Position numbers and translations under genes: made by a program. The notes under the pieces were generated by a model that worked only from the letters and a program-made list of their open reading frames with translations, had not been told where the DNA came from and searched no databases. From positions 20,103,567 through 20,167,566 of the forward strand of contig JBAIZL010000002.1 in assembly GCA_036971475.1 (NCBI GenBank): DNA of 64,000 nucleotides. Reading direction: 5' to 3'. The DNA comes from Prosapia bicincta. Taxonomy: Eukaryota > Arthropoda > Insecta > Hemiptera > Cercopidae. Positions 49,181-60,179 of the stretch are shown piece by piece; position 1 is the first letter of the stretch; each line of letters starts with the position of its first letter.

Positions 49181-52135
49181 TGTACGCAGTATTCTGCTGA
49201 CACTACTGGCAGATTATCCAAGTGAAGTGGCGTTTTTGCGAACGGAACACCTCTCACAAAGTACGATGTGTGAGCAGGTCCATTATCGAGGGTGTATTTT
49301 AATAGTACGCAGTATTCTGCTGACACTACTGACAGATTATCCAAATGAAGGGGCTTGTTTGCGAACGGAACACCTCTCACAAGGTACGATGAGTGAGCAG
49401 GTCCATTACCGAGGGTGTATTTTAATATCTGTACGCAGTATTCTGCTGAGACTACTGCAGATTATCCAAGTGAAGCGGCGTGTTTGCGAACAGAACACCT
49501 CTCAAAAGGTACGATGAGTGAGCAGGTCCATTATCGAGGGTGTATTTTAATATCTGTACGCAGTATTCTGCTGACACTACTGGAAGTTTATCCAAGTGAA
49601 GCGGCGTGTTTGCGAACGGAACACCTCTCACAAGGTGAGATGAGTGAGTAGGTCTATTATCGAGGGTGTATTTTAATATCTGTGCCCAGTATTCTGCTGA
49701 CACTACTGGCAGATTATACAAGTGAAGCGGCGTGTTTGCGAACGGAACACCTCTCACAAGGTACGATGAGTGAGCAGGTCCATTATCGAGGGTGATTTTT
49801 AATATCTGTACGCAGTATTCTGCTGACACTACTCGCAGATTATCCAAGTGAAGCGGCGTGTTTGCGAACAGAACACCTCTCACAAGGTACGATGTGTGAG
49901 CTGGTCCATTATCGAGGGTGTATTTTAATAGTACGCAGTATTCTGCTGACACTACTGGCAGATTATCCAAATGAAGCGGCTTGTTTGCGAACGGAACACC
50001 TCTCAGAAGGTACGATGAGTGAGCAGGTCCATTATCGAGGGTGTATTTTAATATCTGTACGCAGTATTCTGCTGACACTACTGGCAGATTATCCAAGTGA
50101 AGCGGCGTGTTTGCGAACAGAACACCTCTCACAAGGTACGATGTGTGAGCAGGTCCATTATCGAAGGTGTATTTTAATAGTACGCAGTATTCTGCTGACA
50201 CTACTGGCAGATTATCCAAATGAAGCGGCTTGTTTGCGAACGGAACACCTCTCAGAAGGTACGATGAGTGAGCAGGTCCATTATCGAGGGTGTATTTTAA
50301 TATCTGTACGCAGTATTCTGCTGAGACTACTGCAGATTATCCGAGTGAAGCGGCGTGTTTGCGAACAGAACACCTCTCAAAAGGTACGATGAGTGAGCAG
50401 GTCCATTATCGAGGGTGTATTTTAATATCTGTACGCAGTATTCTGCTGACACTACTGGAAGTTTATCCAAGCGAAGCGGCGTGTTTGCGAACGGAACACC
50501 TCTCACAAGGTGCGATGAGTGAGTAGGTCCATTATCGAGGGTGTATTTTAATATCTATAAGCAGTATTCTGCTGACACTACTGGCAGATAATACAAGTGA
50601 AGCGGCGTGTTTGCGAACGGAACACCTCTCACAAGGTACGATGAGCGAGCAGGTCCATTATCGAGGGTGTATTTTATTATCTATACACAGTTTTCTGCTG
50701 ACACTACTGGCAGATTAACAAAGTGAAGCGGCGTGTTTGCGAACGGAACTCCTCTCACAAGGTGCGATGAGTGAGCAGGTCCATTATCGAGGGTGATTTT
50801 TAATATCTGTACGCAGCATTCTGCTGACACTACTGGCAGATTATCCAAGTGAAGCGGCGTGTTTGCGAACATAACACCTCTCACAAGATACGATGAGTGA
50901 GCAGGTCCATTATCGAGGGTGTATTTTAATATCTGTACGCAGTAATCTGCTGACACTACTGGCAGATTAACCAAGTGAAGCGGCGTGTTTGCGAACGGAA
51001 CTCCTCTCACAAGGTACGATGAGTGAGCAGGTCCATTATCGAGGGTGTATTTTAATATCTGTACGCAGTTTTCTGCTGAGACTACTGCAGATTATCCAAG
51101 TGAAGCGGAGTGTTTGCGAACGGAACACCTCTCACAAGGTACGATGAGTGAGCAGGTCCATTATCGAGGGTGTATTTTATTATCTGTACGCAGTATTCTG
51201 CTGACACTACTGGCAGATCATCCAAGTGAAGTGGTGTTTTTGCGAACGGAACACCTCTCACAAGGTGCGATGAGTGAGCAGATCCATTATCGAGGGTGTA
51301 TTTTAATATCTGTACGCAGTTTTCTGCTGACACTACTGGCAGATTATCCAAGTGAAGCGGCGTGTTAGCGAACGGAACTCCTCTCACAAGGTACGATGAG
51401 TGAGCAGGTCCATTATCGAGGGTGTATTTTAATATCTGTACGCAGTATTCTGCTGACACTACAGAAGGTTTATCCAAGTGAAGCTGCGTGTTTGCGAACG
51501 GAACACCTCTCACAAGGTACGATGAGTGAGCAGGTCCATTATCGAGGGTGTATTTTAATATCTGTAAGCAGTATTCTGCTGAGACTACTGCAGATTATCC
51601 AAGGAAGCGGAGTGTTTGCGAACGGAACACCTCTCACAAGGTACGATGAGTGAGCAGGTCCGTTATCGAGGGTGTATTTTAATATCTGTACGCAGTATTC
51701 TGCTGACACTACTGGCAGATTATCCAAGTGAAGTGGCGTTTTTGCGAACGGAACATCTCTCACAAGGTGCGATTAGTGAGCAGGTCCATTATCGAGGGTG
51801 TATTTTAATATCTGTACGCCGTATTCTGCTGACACTACTGGCAGATTATCCAAGTAAAGTGGCGTTTTTGCGAACGGAACACCTCTCACAAGGTGCGATG
51901 AGTGAGTAGGTTCATTATCGAGGGTGTATTTTAATATCTGTACGCAGTATTCTGCTGACACTACTGGCAGATTATCCAAGTGAAGTGGCGTTTTTGCGAA
52001 CGGAACTTCTCTCACAAGGTGCGATGAGTGAGTAGGTCCATTATCGAGGGTGTATTTTAATACCTGTGCCTAGTATTCTGCTGACACTACTGGCAGATTA
52101 TACAAGTGAAGCGGCGTATTTGCGAACTGAACGCC
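49160..52135 (-). repeat. 126-bp chimeric transposase-derived satellite, about 24 units
   Basis: About 24 head-to-tail units; GAACACCTCTCAC landmarks fall every ~126 bp from 49246 to 52128. A few units are 122-123 bp (TCTG missing, or ACTGCAGATT). On the minus strand each unit has two readings. Frame 1 gives SVRKHAASLG-stop-SASS, VSRILRTDIKIHP, the end of a DUF4817-type helix-turn-helix. Another frame gives LDNGPAHSSYLVRGV, the mariner HDNAPAH catalytic block, nearly identical at DNA level to 43430-43471. The unit is 42 codons, so frames stay open for up to 255 codons. Blocks of several units are duplicated (49270-49660 resembles 50150-50540). Confidence 0.93.
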
Positions 52136-52385
52136 GGGCAGATGATTGAATTAAAGGCCGCACTTTATCCACATTTCCTAGAGTTGTTCACGTCCTAATT
52201 ACTCCTGCTGGTTTAATTGTAAATGCCAACGATGCCAATATAAAATTTGATACCCATTTTCAAATTGTTGGTCCTGTGGAAATAGGATTATGGCAACTAA
52301 TAGTAAAATGAATACGAAAAGAACACTTCGGTGTGATCACGAATTCGCAATTTTGAATAAACTCTTTCACAACGAAAGCATAGTG
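52060..52385 (-). pseudogene. N-terminal DUF4817 domain of a DDE transposase
   Basis: A single minus-strand frame of about 100 codons with three stops gives AFVVKEFIQNCEFVITPKCS, FRIHFTISCHNPISTGPTI-stop-KWVSNF, IKPAGVIRT-stop-TTLGNVDKVR, and PLIQSSARRSVRKYAASL. This follows the DUF4817 pattern (FVxxxFxxNxxSxxxxxRxFRxHFNIxRxxxxPxxxTIxxWVxxF, PGRPRxxRTPENVxxVRxxIxxSPRRSVRKxAASLG) in order and spacing. It runs directly into the first unit of the 126-bp array, which repeats its last part. The domain is a transposase DNA-binding region. Confidence 0.82.
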
Positions 52386-52534
52386 TTATCTCGATAAATT
52401 GCTCACACTGAAAATTCCATGTCATGAGGCGGCCTAAGCCGCATTTCTTCCCTACTAACCCTTCTCGCGTTCAGCAACGCTATGCGACATCCTATGACAT
52501 CGGAAATGTTAATATGAAACACCCTGTACCAAGT

Positions 52535-53212
52535 TGGGATTAAAGATCGACTTCAGTAAAACAGAGTACATGTGTAAAGGTGGTCTACAACAAAACGTAA
52601 TTCTTCAATTAGGAACTTAGGTTAAAAAATAATTAGAATACCATTAATTGGTTAAAAAAAACCAACAAATGGGACAATTGATGATGCAATAAGTGATGGA
52701 AATATATATACCACACTTGATGAAGACATGGAACTATATCGAATAGTCATTCTCACGTTAAATAGAATCCTGTGGGATAAGAATATCCAAAAAAGAGAAT
52801 AATATATACCATTAATAAAGTATTGTAACATACGGAAATGAGTTATGACAAATCAAAGATCGAGAGGAAAAATTATTAAATGCAACGAAAATGGATTTTT
52901 GGAACAGATCTGCAAGAAAATCAAAGCTTTAAAGAGAACTACATGAGAGAAGAAGAGTAATTATGGATGCCCTAAACACAATAACGGATGAGATAGAAAC
53001 TAAACAGTGCGATCGTGTGCAGGGTATGAGTGAAGAACTCCTGCTCAATCAGATATTAAGATGGAAACCACAAGAAAACCCCTAAGGAGAGGCAATAGAG
53101 AGAAAAAATAAAAAACGAGATGGAATAGAGAGGCCTGGAACAAGATGTGTAAATGAACGGAAAAATAAGAGAATTGGTTACGGTACACGTCAATGAACGT
53201 TTTGAAAACCAA
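52535..53212 (+). pseudogene. Reverse-transcriptase C-terminal relic (RTE/CR1-like)
   Basis: Starts with GLKIDFSKTEYMCKGG, the post-YADD K-T-E/K-Y-M motif of non-LTR reverse transcriptases. Further along, in broken frames, come NGTIDDAISDGNIYT, RSRGKIIKCNENGFLEQICK and TDEIETKQCDRVQGMSEELL. Then NQILRWKPQENP-stop-GEA and KRDGIERPGTR match the W-x-GHVxRM-x-E-x-R-x-P-K-x-x-L-x-W-x-P-x-xRRxRGRPxxxW tail, ending with RKNKRIGYG. There are several stops and frame changes and no 5' part. The clade is a guess. Confidence 0.72.
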
Positions 53213-53214
53213 TT

Positions 53215-53216
<2 letters not shown>

Positions 53217-53270
<54 letters not shown>
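53217..53270. repeat. (TA)n microsatellite
   Basis: About 27 TA units directly abutting the left arm of the 77-bp fold-back. Confidence 0.95.
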
Positions 53271-53272
<2 letters not shown>

Positions 53273-53479
53273 CTTTCATAAATGAGAATATACGAGTATT
53301 ACTTCATTTTATTGTTGATTGAAGCTTTTCGCTAATTTACATTATTACACAGTCTTACTCTAGTCACCTACCTAGACAGTGATTTATAAATTTTGAAAAT
53401 GCTAATAATGTAAATTAGCGAAAAGCTTCAATCAACAATAAAATGAAGTAATACTTGTATATTCTTGTTTATGAAAGTT
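53271..53479. repeat. 77-bp-arm fold-back element
   Basis: Left arm 53271-53347 and right arm 53403-53479 are inverted copies differing at 3 of 77 positions; the inner 50 or so bp pair perfectly. The loop is 55 nt. The left arm abuts a TA microsatellite. The right end was then hit by the minus-strand retrotransposon, whose target duplication lies inside its tip. Past that insertion, another TA array begins at 58619, about 50 bp away in the pre-insertion sequence. It resembles a MITE or fold-back transposon inserted in a TA tract. Confidence 0.92.
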
Positions 53480-53484
53480 ATTTT
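53473..53484. repeat. Target-site duplication, left
   Basis: GAAAGTTATTTT, repeated exactly at 58558-58569, borders the 3' tail of the minus-strand retrotransposon. Confidence 0.85.
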
Positions 53485-53596
53485 TATTATTATTATTACT
53501 AAAAAAAACTCGGAGGGACCTTATCGGTGTAGAGCACTTAGCTGTAGCCTTTGTACTCTCTTCCCATCCCTACCACAGGACTAGCTTAGTGGATAC

Positions 53597-54910
53597 CTAC
53601 CTCTTTGCAGAAATCAAGTACCCACCTGATGCTAGATCTTCTGATATCCTCTGGTGTACATACCTGCAGCCAAACCACTTTCTCCTTGCAGCTCCCAAAG
53701 CAGGACACTCACAGAGTACGTGGATTGGGCTTTCCTCTAGGTCCTCGTCGCATCTCTTGCATACAGGGGACCTAGATTTTCCAATTTTGTATTGAAACCC
53801 CCTCAGATTCCCATGGCCTGTAACCAGCTCTACAATAGCTCTGAGTTGATGTCTACTTAAGGAGAGTAGTTCTTTGCCCCACACATCTCCTGAGTAACCC
53901 CACAGTACCTTGGATTTGTTACACCCCAAGGTTACATTCCATTCTTCCCTGCACAACCTGTCTATATGTGCCATGATCCTCTTGCGCCCCTCCCGAGGCG
54001 GCATGCCCACTGCCCTCAGCAACGGTCCTTGGGTTATACACCCTTGTTTTGCTAAAGCGTCAGCTCTCTCATTCCCTATCCAGCCAGAATGTCCTGGAAT
54101 CCAGGTTAGGTTGAGTGAATTATGCTTACTCAGCTCTGCTAAAGAAGCCATAGTCTCAGCCACCAACCTAGAGCTGGTACTAGCCTTACCTAAAGCCTTC
54201 AGAGCTGCCTGACTGTCCGAGCAAATCCAGATGGTCTTGCCCCTACTGCCAGACCCTATTATTTCCTCAGCACATAGTTTGATCGCGAGCACCTCCCCCT
54301 GGAAGACAGAGTTGTAGTCCTCCAGGCGATGACAAAATCTGTCTTGGTGTCTCGGTCCACTAAATCCTGCTCCCACTCCTTCCTTCATCTTGGACCCATC
54401 GGTGAACCAGATTTCACCATGTCTGGGTCTATACTCCGCCCATGCCTCTCTTGCAGGAATAAGGATTTTGTAGTTTCCTTTTTCCCTTTTAAGAGGCAGT
54501 ATCTTATCCTGAGGTTCTATGCAGAGCTCCTTCAGTGAATCCCCAAATAGCTGTTTATGAAGTTTGCTACTTGTCTTCCACTGCCCAGTACAGCTTAGCC
54601 GGTATGCAGTTTTCATTGCCTCCATCCTAATTTGAAGACTCAAGGATGGAAAACCCAACATAACCCTCATGGCCGCACATGGTGTGCTTCTCCTTGTAGC
54701 AGTTATGCCTCTAAGGAAGAGCCCCTGCGCGCGGTCCAGCATTCTTTTACTTGTTTCTTTTGTGCCCTGTCCCACCGGACGATAGAGGCAAAGACCAACC
54801 TCGGCACAACAATGGCGGAATAAATCCAGTTCATTTGATGTGGACCCAAACCCCATCTCGTGCCTATTGCTCCTCTGCATTGCCAGAACGTAGCTATGGC
54901 TTTTTTGCAC
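53597..54910 (-). pseudogene. Retrotransposon ORF2: RT thumb, RNase H and zinc knuckle
   Basis: The frame holds the post-RT connection (ITATRRSTPCAAMRVMLGFP) and a complete RNase H with all four acidic residues: D in WFTDGSKMKEG, E in VFQGEVLAIKLC, D in WICSDSQAALKAL, and D in GNERADALAKQG after TWIPGHSGWI. The end carries a C-x2-C-x8-H-x4-C-like knuckle (CKRCDEDLEESPIHVLCEC). About 150 residues between the RT core and RNase H, missing from the plus-strand relative, are present. The frame joins the RT frame through a frameshift near 54760-54810, so the first 40 or so residues are out of frame. Confidence 0.93.
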
Positions 54911-56610
54911 TTATCCTCCAAATGCTCACGCCAGAGTAGCTTCCTATCCAGAATAACTCCAAGATATTTAGCACTCTCAACGTAGCTTATTTTAGTATTA
55001 CCAACTTCCTTCATCTCCAGCGATTTAGTTTTATATCGCCTAGTGAAGATGAGTGCCACAGATTTCTCTCCTTAAATGCATAGTGCATTCTCCCTGCACC
55101 ATACTTCTGTTACCTTGAGTGCCTCTTGAAGCAGGTCTTTGAGGACCTCTTCAAATGGTCCCCTAACAAGGATAGCTATGTCATCCGCATATCCTACCAC
55201 CTTGACACCCATTCCACTGAGTGTCCTTAGTAGGCCGTCCACGACAAGGCTCCACAGTAAAGGGGATAACACTCCACCCTGCGGGCAGCCCTCCGAGACC
55301 ATCCCATTTATCGTGCACCCCATCCAGGATGCAGTGCTTATCCGGTTTTCCAAGGAACTCATAATCCAATTTATAATTCCATCAGAAATCCCATGATCCA
55401 TAGCTGCTCTCTTGATGGCCAGTCTAGAGGTACTATTAAAAGCCCCCTCCACATCAAGAAAAGCCCCAATACATATCCCCTTGTTGTTGATCTGACCCTT
55501 AATAAAGTCTACGACCGACAACAGCGCAGTCTCCACTGACCTACCGGTTCGGTAGGCGTGTTGGTCCTGATGAAGCGGATACTGCTTCAAAGGTCCCTCC
55601 TTCAAATAGTAGTCCACCAGCCTTTCCAATGTCTTTAACAAGAAAGATGTGAGGCTGATAGGTCTGAAGTCCTTTACCTCTGTGTAACCTTTCCTCTCTG
55701 GTTTGGGGATAAAGATAACCTTCGTTTTGAGCCACTGCCCAGGCGTGTAACCCAAGGCACCACAGCCTCTGAGTAATCCTGTCAGTGGCCCTATTATTTC
55801 CTCCAAGCAATTTTGTAGTAGTGCTGGAGTAATGTTATCTAATCCAGGCGCTTTAAAAGGCTCAAAAGACAGAATTGCCTCTCTCACCTTTTGCGCTGAG
55901 ATCACCTGCTCAGCAATATTCCAGTCTGCCCTTAGCCCAGTATGTCGGAGGTTTTGAGCACCGTCCCCCACCGGTCTAATATCGGGAAAACTGTTCCTCA
56001 TAAGCAGACGCAGTGTTTCCTCCGGGGTGTCAGTAAAGCTACCATCAGTCTTCTTGACAAACTTAAGCTCTCCCCTCGGTCCACCTGCTAACACCTTAAA
56101 CAGTCTAGCAGTGTCACTCAGTGTGCTTGTCTCTGAGCACCACTTTTCCCAAGAAGCACGTTTAACCTCTTTAATAAGATTTTTATAGAGACCCTGGCTG
56201 TCTTTATATGCCTGCCAGGTCTCCGCCGTTTTCTTCTTCTTTGCCCTATTAAAGAGCCTTCTAGTCTCTTTCCGTCTTGCCTCTAACTCGCTGTTCCACT
56301 TAAGCTTACCACGCCCAGTGTTTATCCGCGAGAGAGGGCAATTTTCCTCAAACGACGTAGAAATTGCAGTCCTGATGTAGGCCTCAGTATTTTCCAGTTC
56401 GTTTGATGTACCATATTTACCACGGAAGTCAGAAATCCGCCTCCTCACCGAGGACCTAAAACCTTCCCAGTTTGTCCTTCTCGGGTTCCTAAGCCACACC
56501 ACATGGGGAACCACTCCCCTCATTGTAGCAGTGATGATTCGGTGATCAGACATGGAGGGCTCATCCGAAACCTGCCAGTCATGCACCCACCATTTGTCTA
56601 TTACAGAAGG
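54760..56610 (-). pseudogene. Retrotransposon ORF2: reverse transcriptase domain
   Basis: Begins at the endonuclease end with DWQVSDEPSMSDHRI. Then a Lys/Arg-rich linker and RT blocks: FIPKPERKGY, FRPISLTSFLLKTLERLV, HAYRTGRSVETAL, GAFLDVEGAFNST (catalytic Asp), GCPQGGVLSPLLWSLVVDGL and YADDIAIL (near 55175-55195). An in-frame TAA at 55072-55074 splits it before LIFTRRYKTKSLEM and KYLGVILDRKLLWREHL. The core is uninterrupted for 504 codons. It copies element RNA into DNA at a nicked target. Confidence 0.94.
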
Positions 56611-57085
56611 TGATATCTAGAACCTCCCTTCTGTTTGAAGTGACAAATGTTGGCTCGGCACCTGTGTTTAAAACCACAAGGTTTTCTTCAATCAAGAAGG
56701 CTAGGAGCTCCTCGCCTCGCTCATTTGTGTCTGTGCTGCCCCACACCTCATTATGAGCATTGGCATCACAGCCCACTAAAATTCCTATATTCCTCTCCCT
56801 GCAGTACCGAACTAACTTACGTAATTCTGCAGGGGGCGATTCTCTATTGTGGGCGCAGTAAGTGGAGGCCACAATGAACTCCCTGCTCCCACTTACCTCG
56901 CCCTTGCCTCGAATTCTAACCACCGCAATGTCTTTAGTTGAGAATTCTTGAATCAGCGTGGCTTCTAGTCCTCTGACTATCACACATGCTCTGTGCCCCT
57001 CATGTTCCCCACTTGCGTAGGTGCGCCCAGCTGCAGTCAGACCCCTTATACGGTTCCTGACCAGCCACGGTTCTTGCAGGATCAT
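56579..57085 (-). pseudogene. Retrotransposon ORF2: AP-type endonuclease, N-terminally truncated
   Basis: Starts at LQEPWLVRNRIRGLTAAG and continues through HRACVIVRGLEATLIQEF, VGCDANAHNEVWGSTDTN, ERGEELLAFL and EPTFVTSNRREVLDITF. The usual first block (ILQINLQHS..., about 25-30 residues, visible in the plus-strand relative) is absent; upstream sequence goes straight into the ORF1 end, so a small deletion joined them. A one-base shift near 56580-56610 separates it from the RT frame. Confidence 0.9.
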
Positions 57086-57117
57086 TGCTCGAGGGTATGG
57101 CCATCTCCAACTGACCC

Positions 57118-58127
57118 CTATGCCTTCTCCTGATTCTCTCTCTCGCCCTTCTCTTCCAGGTCCTTAGAGTTCCACTTAAAAGTGACCTCTGCAGTCCCCA
57201 GGAAGGCTTTCCCATCTCTTGCCTTTAATAATCTGGCCGATGCCTCATCCAATCCTAGGCAGAGGAGGCTTGCAGGTCCCCGCTCAATGCACTGTAGGAT
57301 CTTCCACTTCGAGGTGTCAATTTCTCGGTTTTGCATCCCGATGAACTTGACCAGCTGAGTGGCCTCCCTTTTTGGTGGTGGTACTAGCACCGTCACTTTC
57401 ACCCTTTTGATCAGTTCATCAGGCAGTACTAGCCTTGCCTGAGCCCCGTCCTCGAGCTTAACTGACGGTACCACTTCTCTCAGCCATTTTGCCGATTCCT
57501 CCTCAGCACAAATAAATGCTGCGACTCCATCCCTTAGGTGAGTGTCTCTGAACCGCGGAACAAAACCTCCACTAGGAGTGTCCAGAATCCGGTCCATGAC
57601 GGTGCCCTTAAGGTGGTCGAACGCCGCCATCTCCATCCTCACGCCTACACTATCCCCAAAGGTCACAAGAACCCTCGGAAGGTTGGCGGAGATCGCCGAG
57701 AAAGACGGCCCTCCCGACCAAGCAGGCCTAGACCTCTTGACCTCCGACTCTGGAGTAGGATTAGAAGTACTCCTTTCCTTCCTTTTCCTTTCTCTCTTTT
57801 GTCGTAATAAAGTCCTACCTGATCCACTGGCTTCCGGGACGACAGGGCGGGCTCCGTAAAACCCTTCCGCTGCCCGGATCGGTGTTTCCTCAAAGGGGGT
57901 GGCGGTGGTTCTCTGCCCTCCGCCTCCGCCTTCTTTGCTTCCTCATGGTAGGAAAGCCAGAGTGCTTTCCTCCTTTGTGCACCACTCATTCTTCCTGTTG
58001 CCTTCAGAGCTGGATTTCCATCTGTCTCTACGGGGGCCGAAGCCACCTCCATAGGAACAGATTTGTCGGTAGGTTCTAAGCCCTGACCAGTTAAATTTAT
58101 TTTTTTCTCTGCCATGTGTGTTCCCAC
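57118..58127 (-). pseudogene. Retrotransposon ORF1 with DUF4780-like domain, frameshifted
   Basis: N-terminal part 58127-57663 (MGTHMAEKKINLTGQG..., a basic, Pro- and Glu-rich region with MSGAQRRKALWLSYHEEAKK). After a frameshift around 57760-57790 a second frame, 57666-57118, carries PRFRDTHLRDGVAAFICAEE, KWLREVVPSVKLEDGAQARL, KVTVLVPPPKREATQLVKFI, NREIDTSKWKILQC and GLDEASARLLKARDGKAFLG. This order and spacing (a W-L-x-x-x-V-P block, a PPP strand, a QN-x-x-I-D-T-S-x-W block) fits DUF4780, an ORF1 domain of insect retrotransposons thought to act in RNA binding. There is no CCHC knuckle. Confidence 0.85.
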
Positions 58128-58557
58128 GAGCAGCTAGGGAAATAAAGGTCCGCCGCCGCAGAGCCCCGCTTACGGCGGTAAGGCGACTTAAGTACTCAGG
58201 GGTGGCGCCAGGTGCCCCTGAGGCTCCGTTAAAGACCCTCCTTAGCCTGAGGGCCACGAATCTACATCGGCGCGGATTGCATAACACCTTCAGATCGGGG
58301 GTGTAAGTGCCCATCCAGACCACCAACCTGGATGAGGGGTGCTTCTTGGTTGCCGCCCGCAGGGCGAGAGCCGGGCAGATAACAACCCTTCAGGTGCTAG
58401 GACTGGCCCCTTTTTTTTGAGCCGCCTTCATGCACTCACACAAATGCCTGGACTTCCCGTTTATAAGGAGCCACATACGTACAGCTCCGCTCCACACGTC
58501 CCCCACGCCCGGATTAAGCCTCTCCACCACGTCAAGGTCATGCAGCCCATAGGAGAG
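58128..58557 (-). other. 5' untranslated leader of the minus-strand retrotransposon
   Basis: GC-rich sequence between the left target-site copy (in element orientation) and the ORF1 ATG. It should hold the internal promoter; no motif could be assigned with confidence. Confidence 0.6.
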
Positions 58558-58569
58558 GAAAGTTATTTT
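58558..58569. repeat. Target-site duplication, right
   Basis: An exact copy of GAAAGTTATTTT from 53473-53484. Confidence 0.85.
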
Positions 58570-58615
58570 ATTTCACCATACATATTCAACAAGAAAAATA
58601 ATTCTTCTAAGGATT

Positions 58616-58618
<3 letters not shown>

Positions 58619-58650
<32 letters not shown>
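58619..58650. repeat. (TA)n microsatellite
   Basis: About 15 AT units. Before the retrotransposon inserted, it lay about 50 bp right of the 77-bp fold-back. Confidence 0.92.
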
Positions 58651-58651
<1 letters not shown>

Positions 58652-59270
58652 GTACTTATTATATTGCTCTTCTATACTAGCCTCTTCCTCAATCCTACTT
58701 CGATTTTCAGTAGGTATCTTCACACGAATATAGTTCACCATTTAGCTCTTATTTTCAATTCCATTTTAGTTTTAAAGGTTATTTTGCTCTCAGTATAGTT
58801 TGGGTTCTCGTGCATGAGCGATTTATCTTTCTTCATTTACTTGAAAACCCAATTGATAAATCTATTCTGTTGTTTTATTATTCATCTTCCTTTGCGTACA
58901 TCAGGCATAGTTTCTTTTCTAGAATCTAAAGGTAAAATAGAGATATATGGCATAGTGCTCTTCTTTTAAGAAATATGATCTCGACTTCAGTAAACCAGCT
59001 TTGCCTCGACCTACTATTTGAATTTATCTCAATTTTTATTTTTAATTACAAATGTAAAATATTTGTTTGATTTTTGTCAAAAACATTTGTTTTAATAGTC
59101 GTTAGATAAGAAACTAATTAAAGGAGTTTCCTTTATCAAACTAATTGGTTACATGTAATCAACTTCTGCGTAGGATTATGTTTTCTATTCGTTGTGTACC
59201 GTACAGTGAAGATGGTTTCGAAGAATAATACTATCATCATTATTACCTCTCTTTGCCCCTCATTCGAATT
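58651..59270. other. AT-rich intergenic region
   Basis: No gene or array recognised. Confidence 0.5.
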
Positions 59271-59272
59271 AA

Positions 59273-60176
59273 ACCGGTTGGACACAACTAATAGTAGCGT
59301 GAACAGACGACGTGGACACAGAAATGTTTCTAAATTTTGATCTAATAACATGATTACCATGTTATTACAGTATTACAATATGTTATTACCTCATTCTAGT
59401 CCCACCGGTTGGACACAACTAATAGTAGAACGGTAAGAACAGACCACGTGGACACAGAAGTGTTTCTAAATTTTGATCTAATAACATGATTACCATGTTA
59501 TTACAGTATTACAATATGTTATTACCTCATTCTAGTCCCACCGGTTGGACACAACTAATAGTAGAACGGTAAGAACAGACCACGTGGACACAGAAGTGTT
59601 TCTAAATTTTGATCTAATAACATGATTACCATGTTATTACAGTATTACAATATGTTATTACCTCATTCTAGTCCCACCGGTTGGACACAACTAATAGTAG
59701 AACGGTAAGAACAGACCACGTGGACACAGAAGTGTTTCTAAATTTTGATCTAATAACATGATTACCATGTTATTACAGTATTACAATATGTTATTACCTC
59801 ATTCTAGTCCCACCGGTTGGACACAACTAATAGTAGAACGGTAAGAACAGACCACGTGGACACAGAAGTGTTTCTAAATTTTGATCTAATAACATGATTA
59901 CCATGTTATTACAGTATTACAATATGTTATTACCTCATTCTAGTCCCACCGGTTGGACACAACTAATAGTAGAACGGTAAGAACAGACCACGTGGACACA
60001 GAAGTGTTTCTAAATTTTGATCTAATAACATGATTACCATGTTATTACAGTATTACAATATGTTATTACCTCATTCTAGTCCCACCGGTTGGACACAACT
60101 AATAGTAGAACGGTAAGAACAGACCACGTGGATACAGAAGTGTTTCTAAATTTTGATCTAATAACATGATTACCAT
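59273..60176. repeat. 136-bp satellite, 7 nearly identical units
   Basis: Units begin with CCGGTTGGACACAACTAATA at 59273, 59405, 59541, 59677, 59813, 59949 and 60085. The first is slightly shorter and diverged; the last is truncated and has one GTGGATAC change. The middle units appear identical. Each contains the perfect inverted repeat TAATAACATG / CATGTTATTA around a 5-nt spacer, and the palindrome CCACGTGG. Confidence 0.96.
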
Positions 60177-60179
60177 TAG

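Larger units (their letters stand above)
53485..58557 (-). mobile_element. Non-LTR retrotransposon (LOA/I-like) with DUF4780-type ORF1
   Basis: A 5.07-kb element in minus orientation between 12-bp duplications. Order on the minus strand: 5' leader (58557-58128), ORF1 (58127-57118), endonuclease (57085-56579), RT (56610 to about 54760), RNase H and zinc knuckle (54760-53597), then a short 3' UTR ending in T8-AG-(TAA)5-like sequence. A TAA-repeat tail recalls I-type elements, and RNase H fits I or LOA; assignment is inferred. Lesions: ORF1 frameshift, loss of the endonuclease N-terminus, a frameshift between endonuclease and RT, a stop at 55072-55074, and a frameshift near 54780. It is much more complete than the relative at 11480-15573. 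Confidence 0.93.

Noticed and set aside
49160..52135. Repeat array as a possible CRISPR or a long repeat protein gene
   Set aside because: There are no unique spacers between repeats, and the open frames follow from a 126-bp unit derived from transposase.
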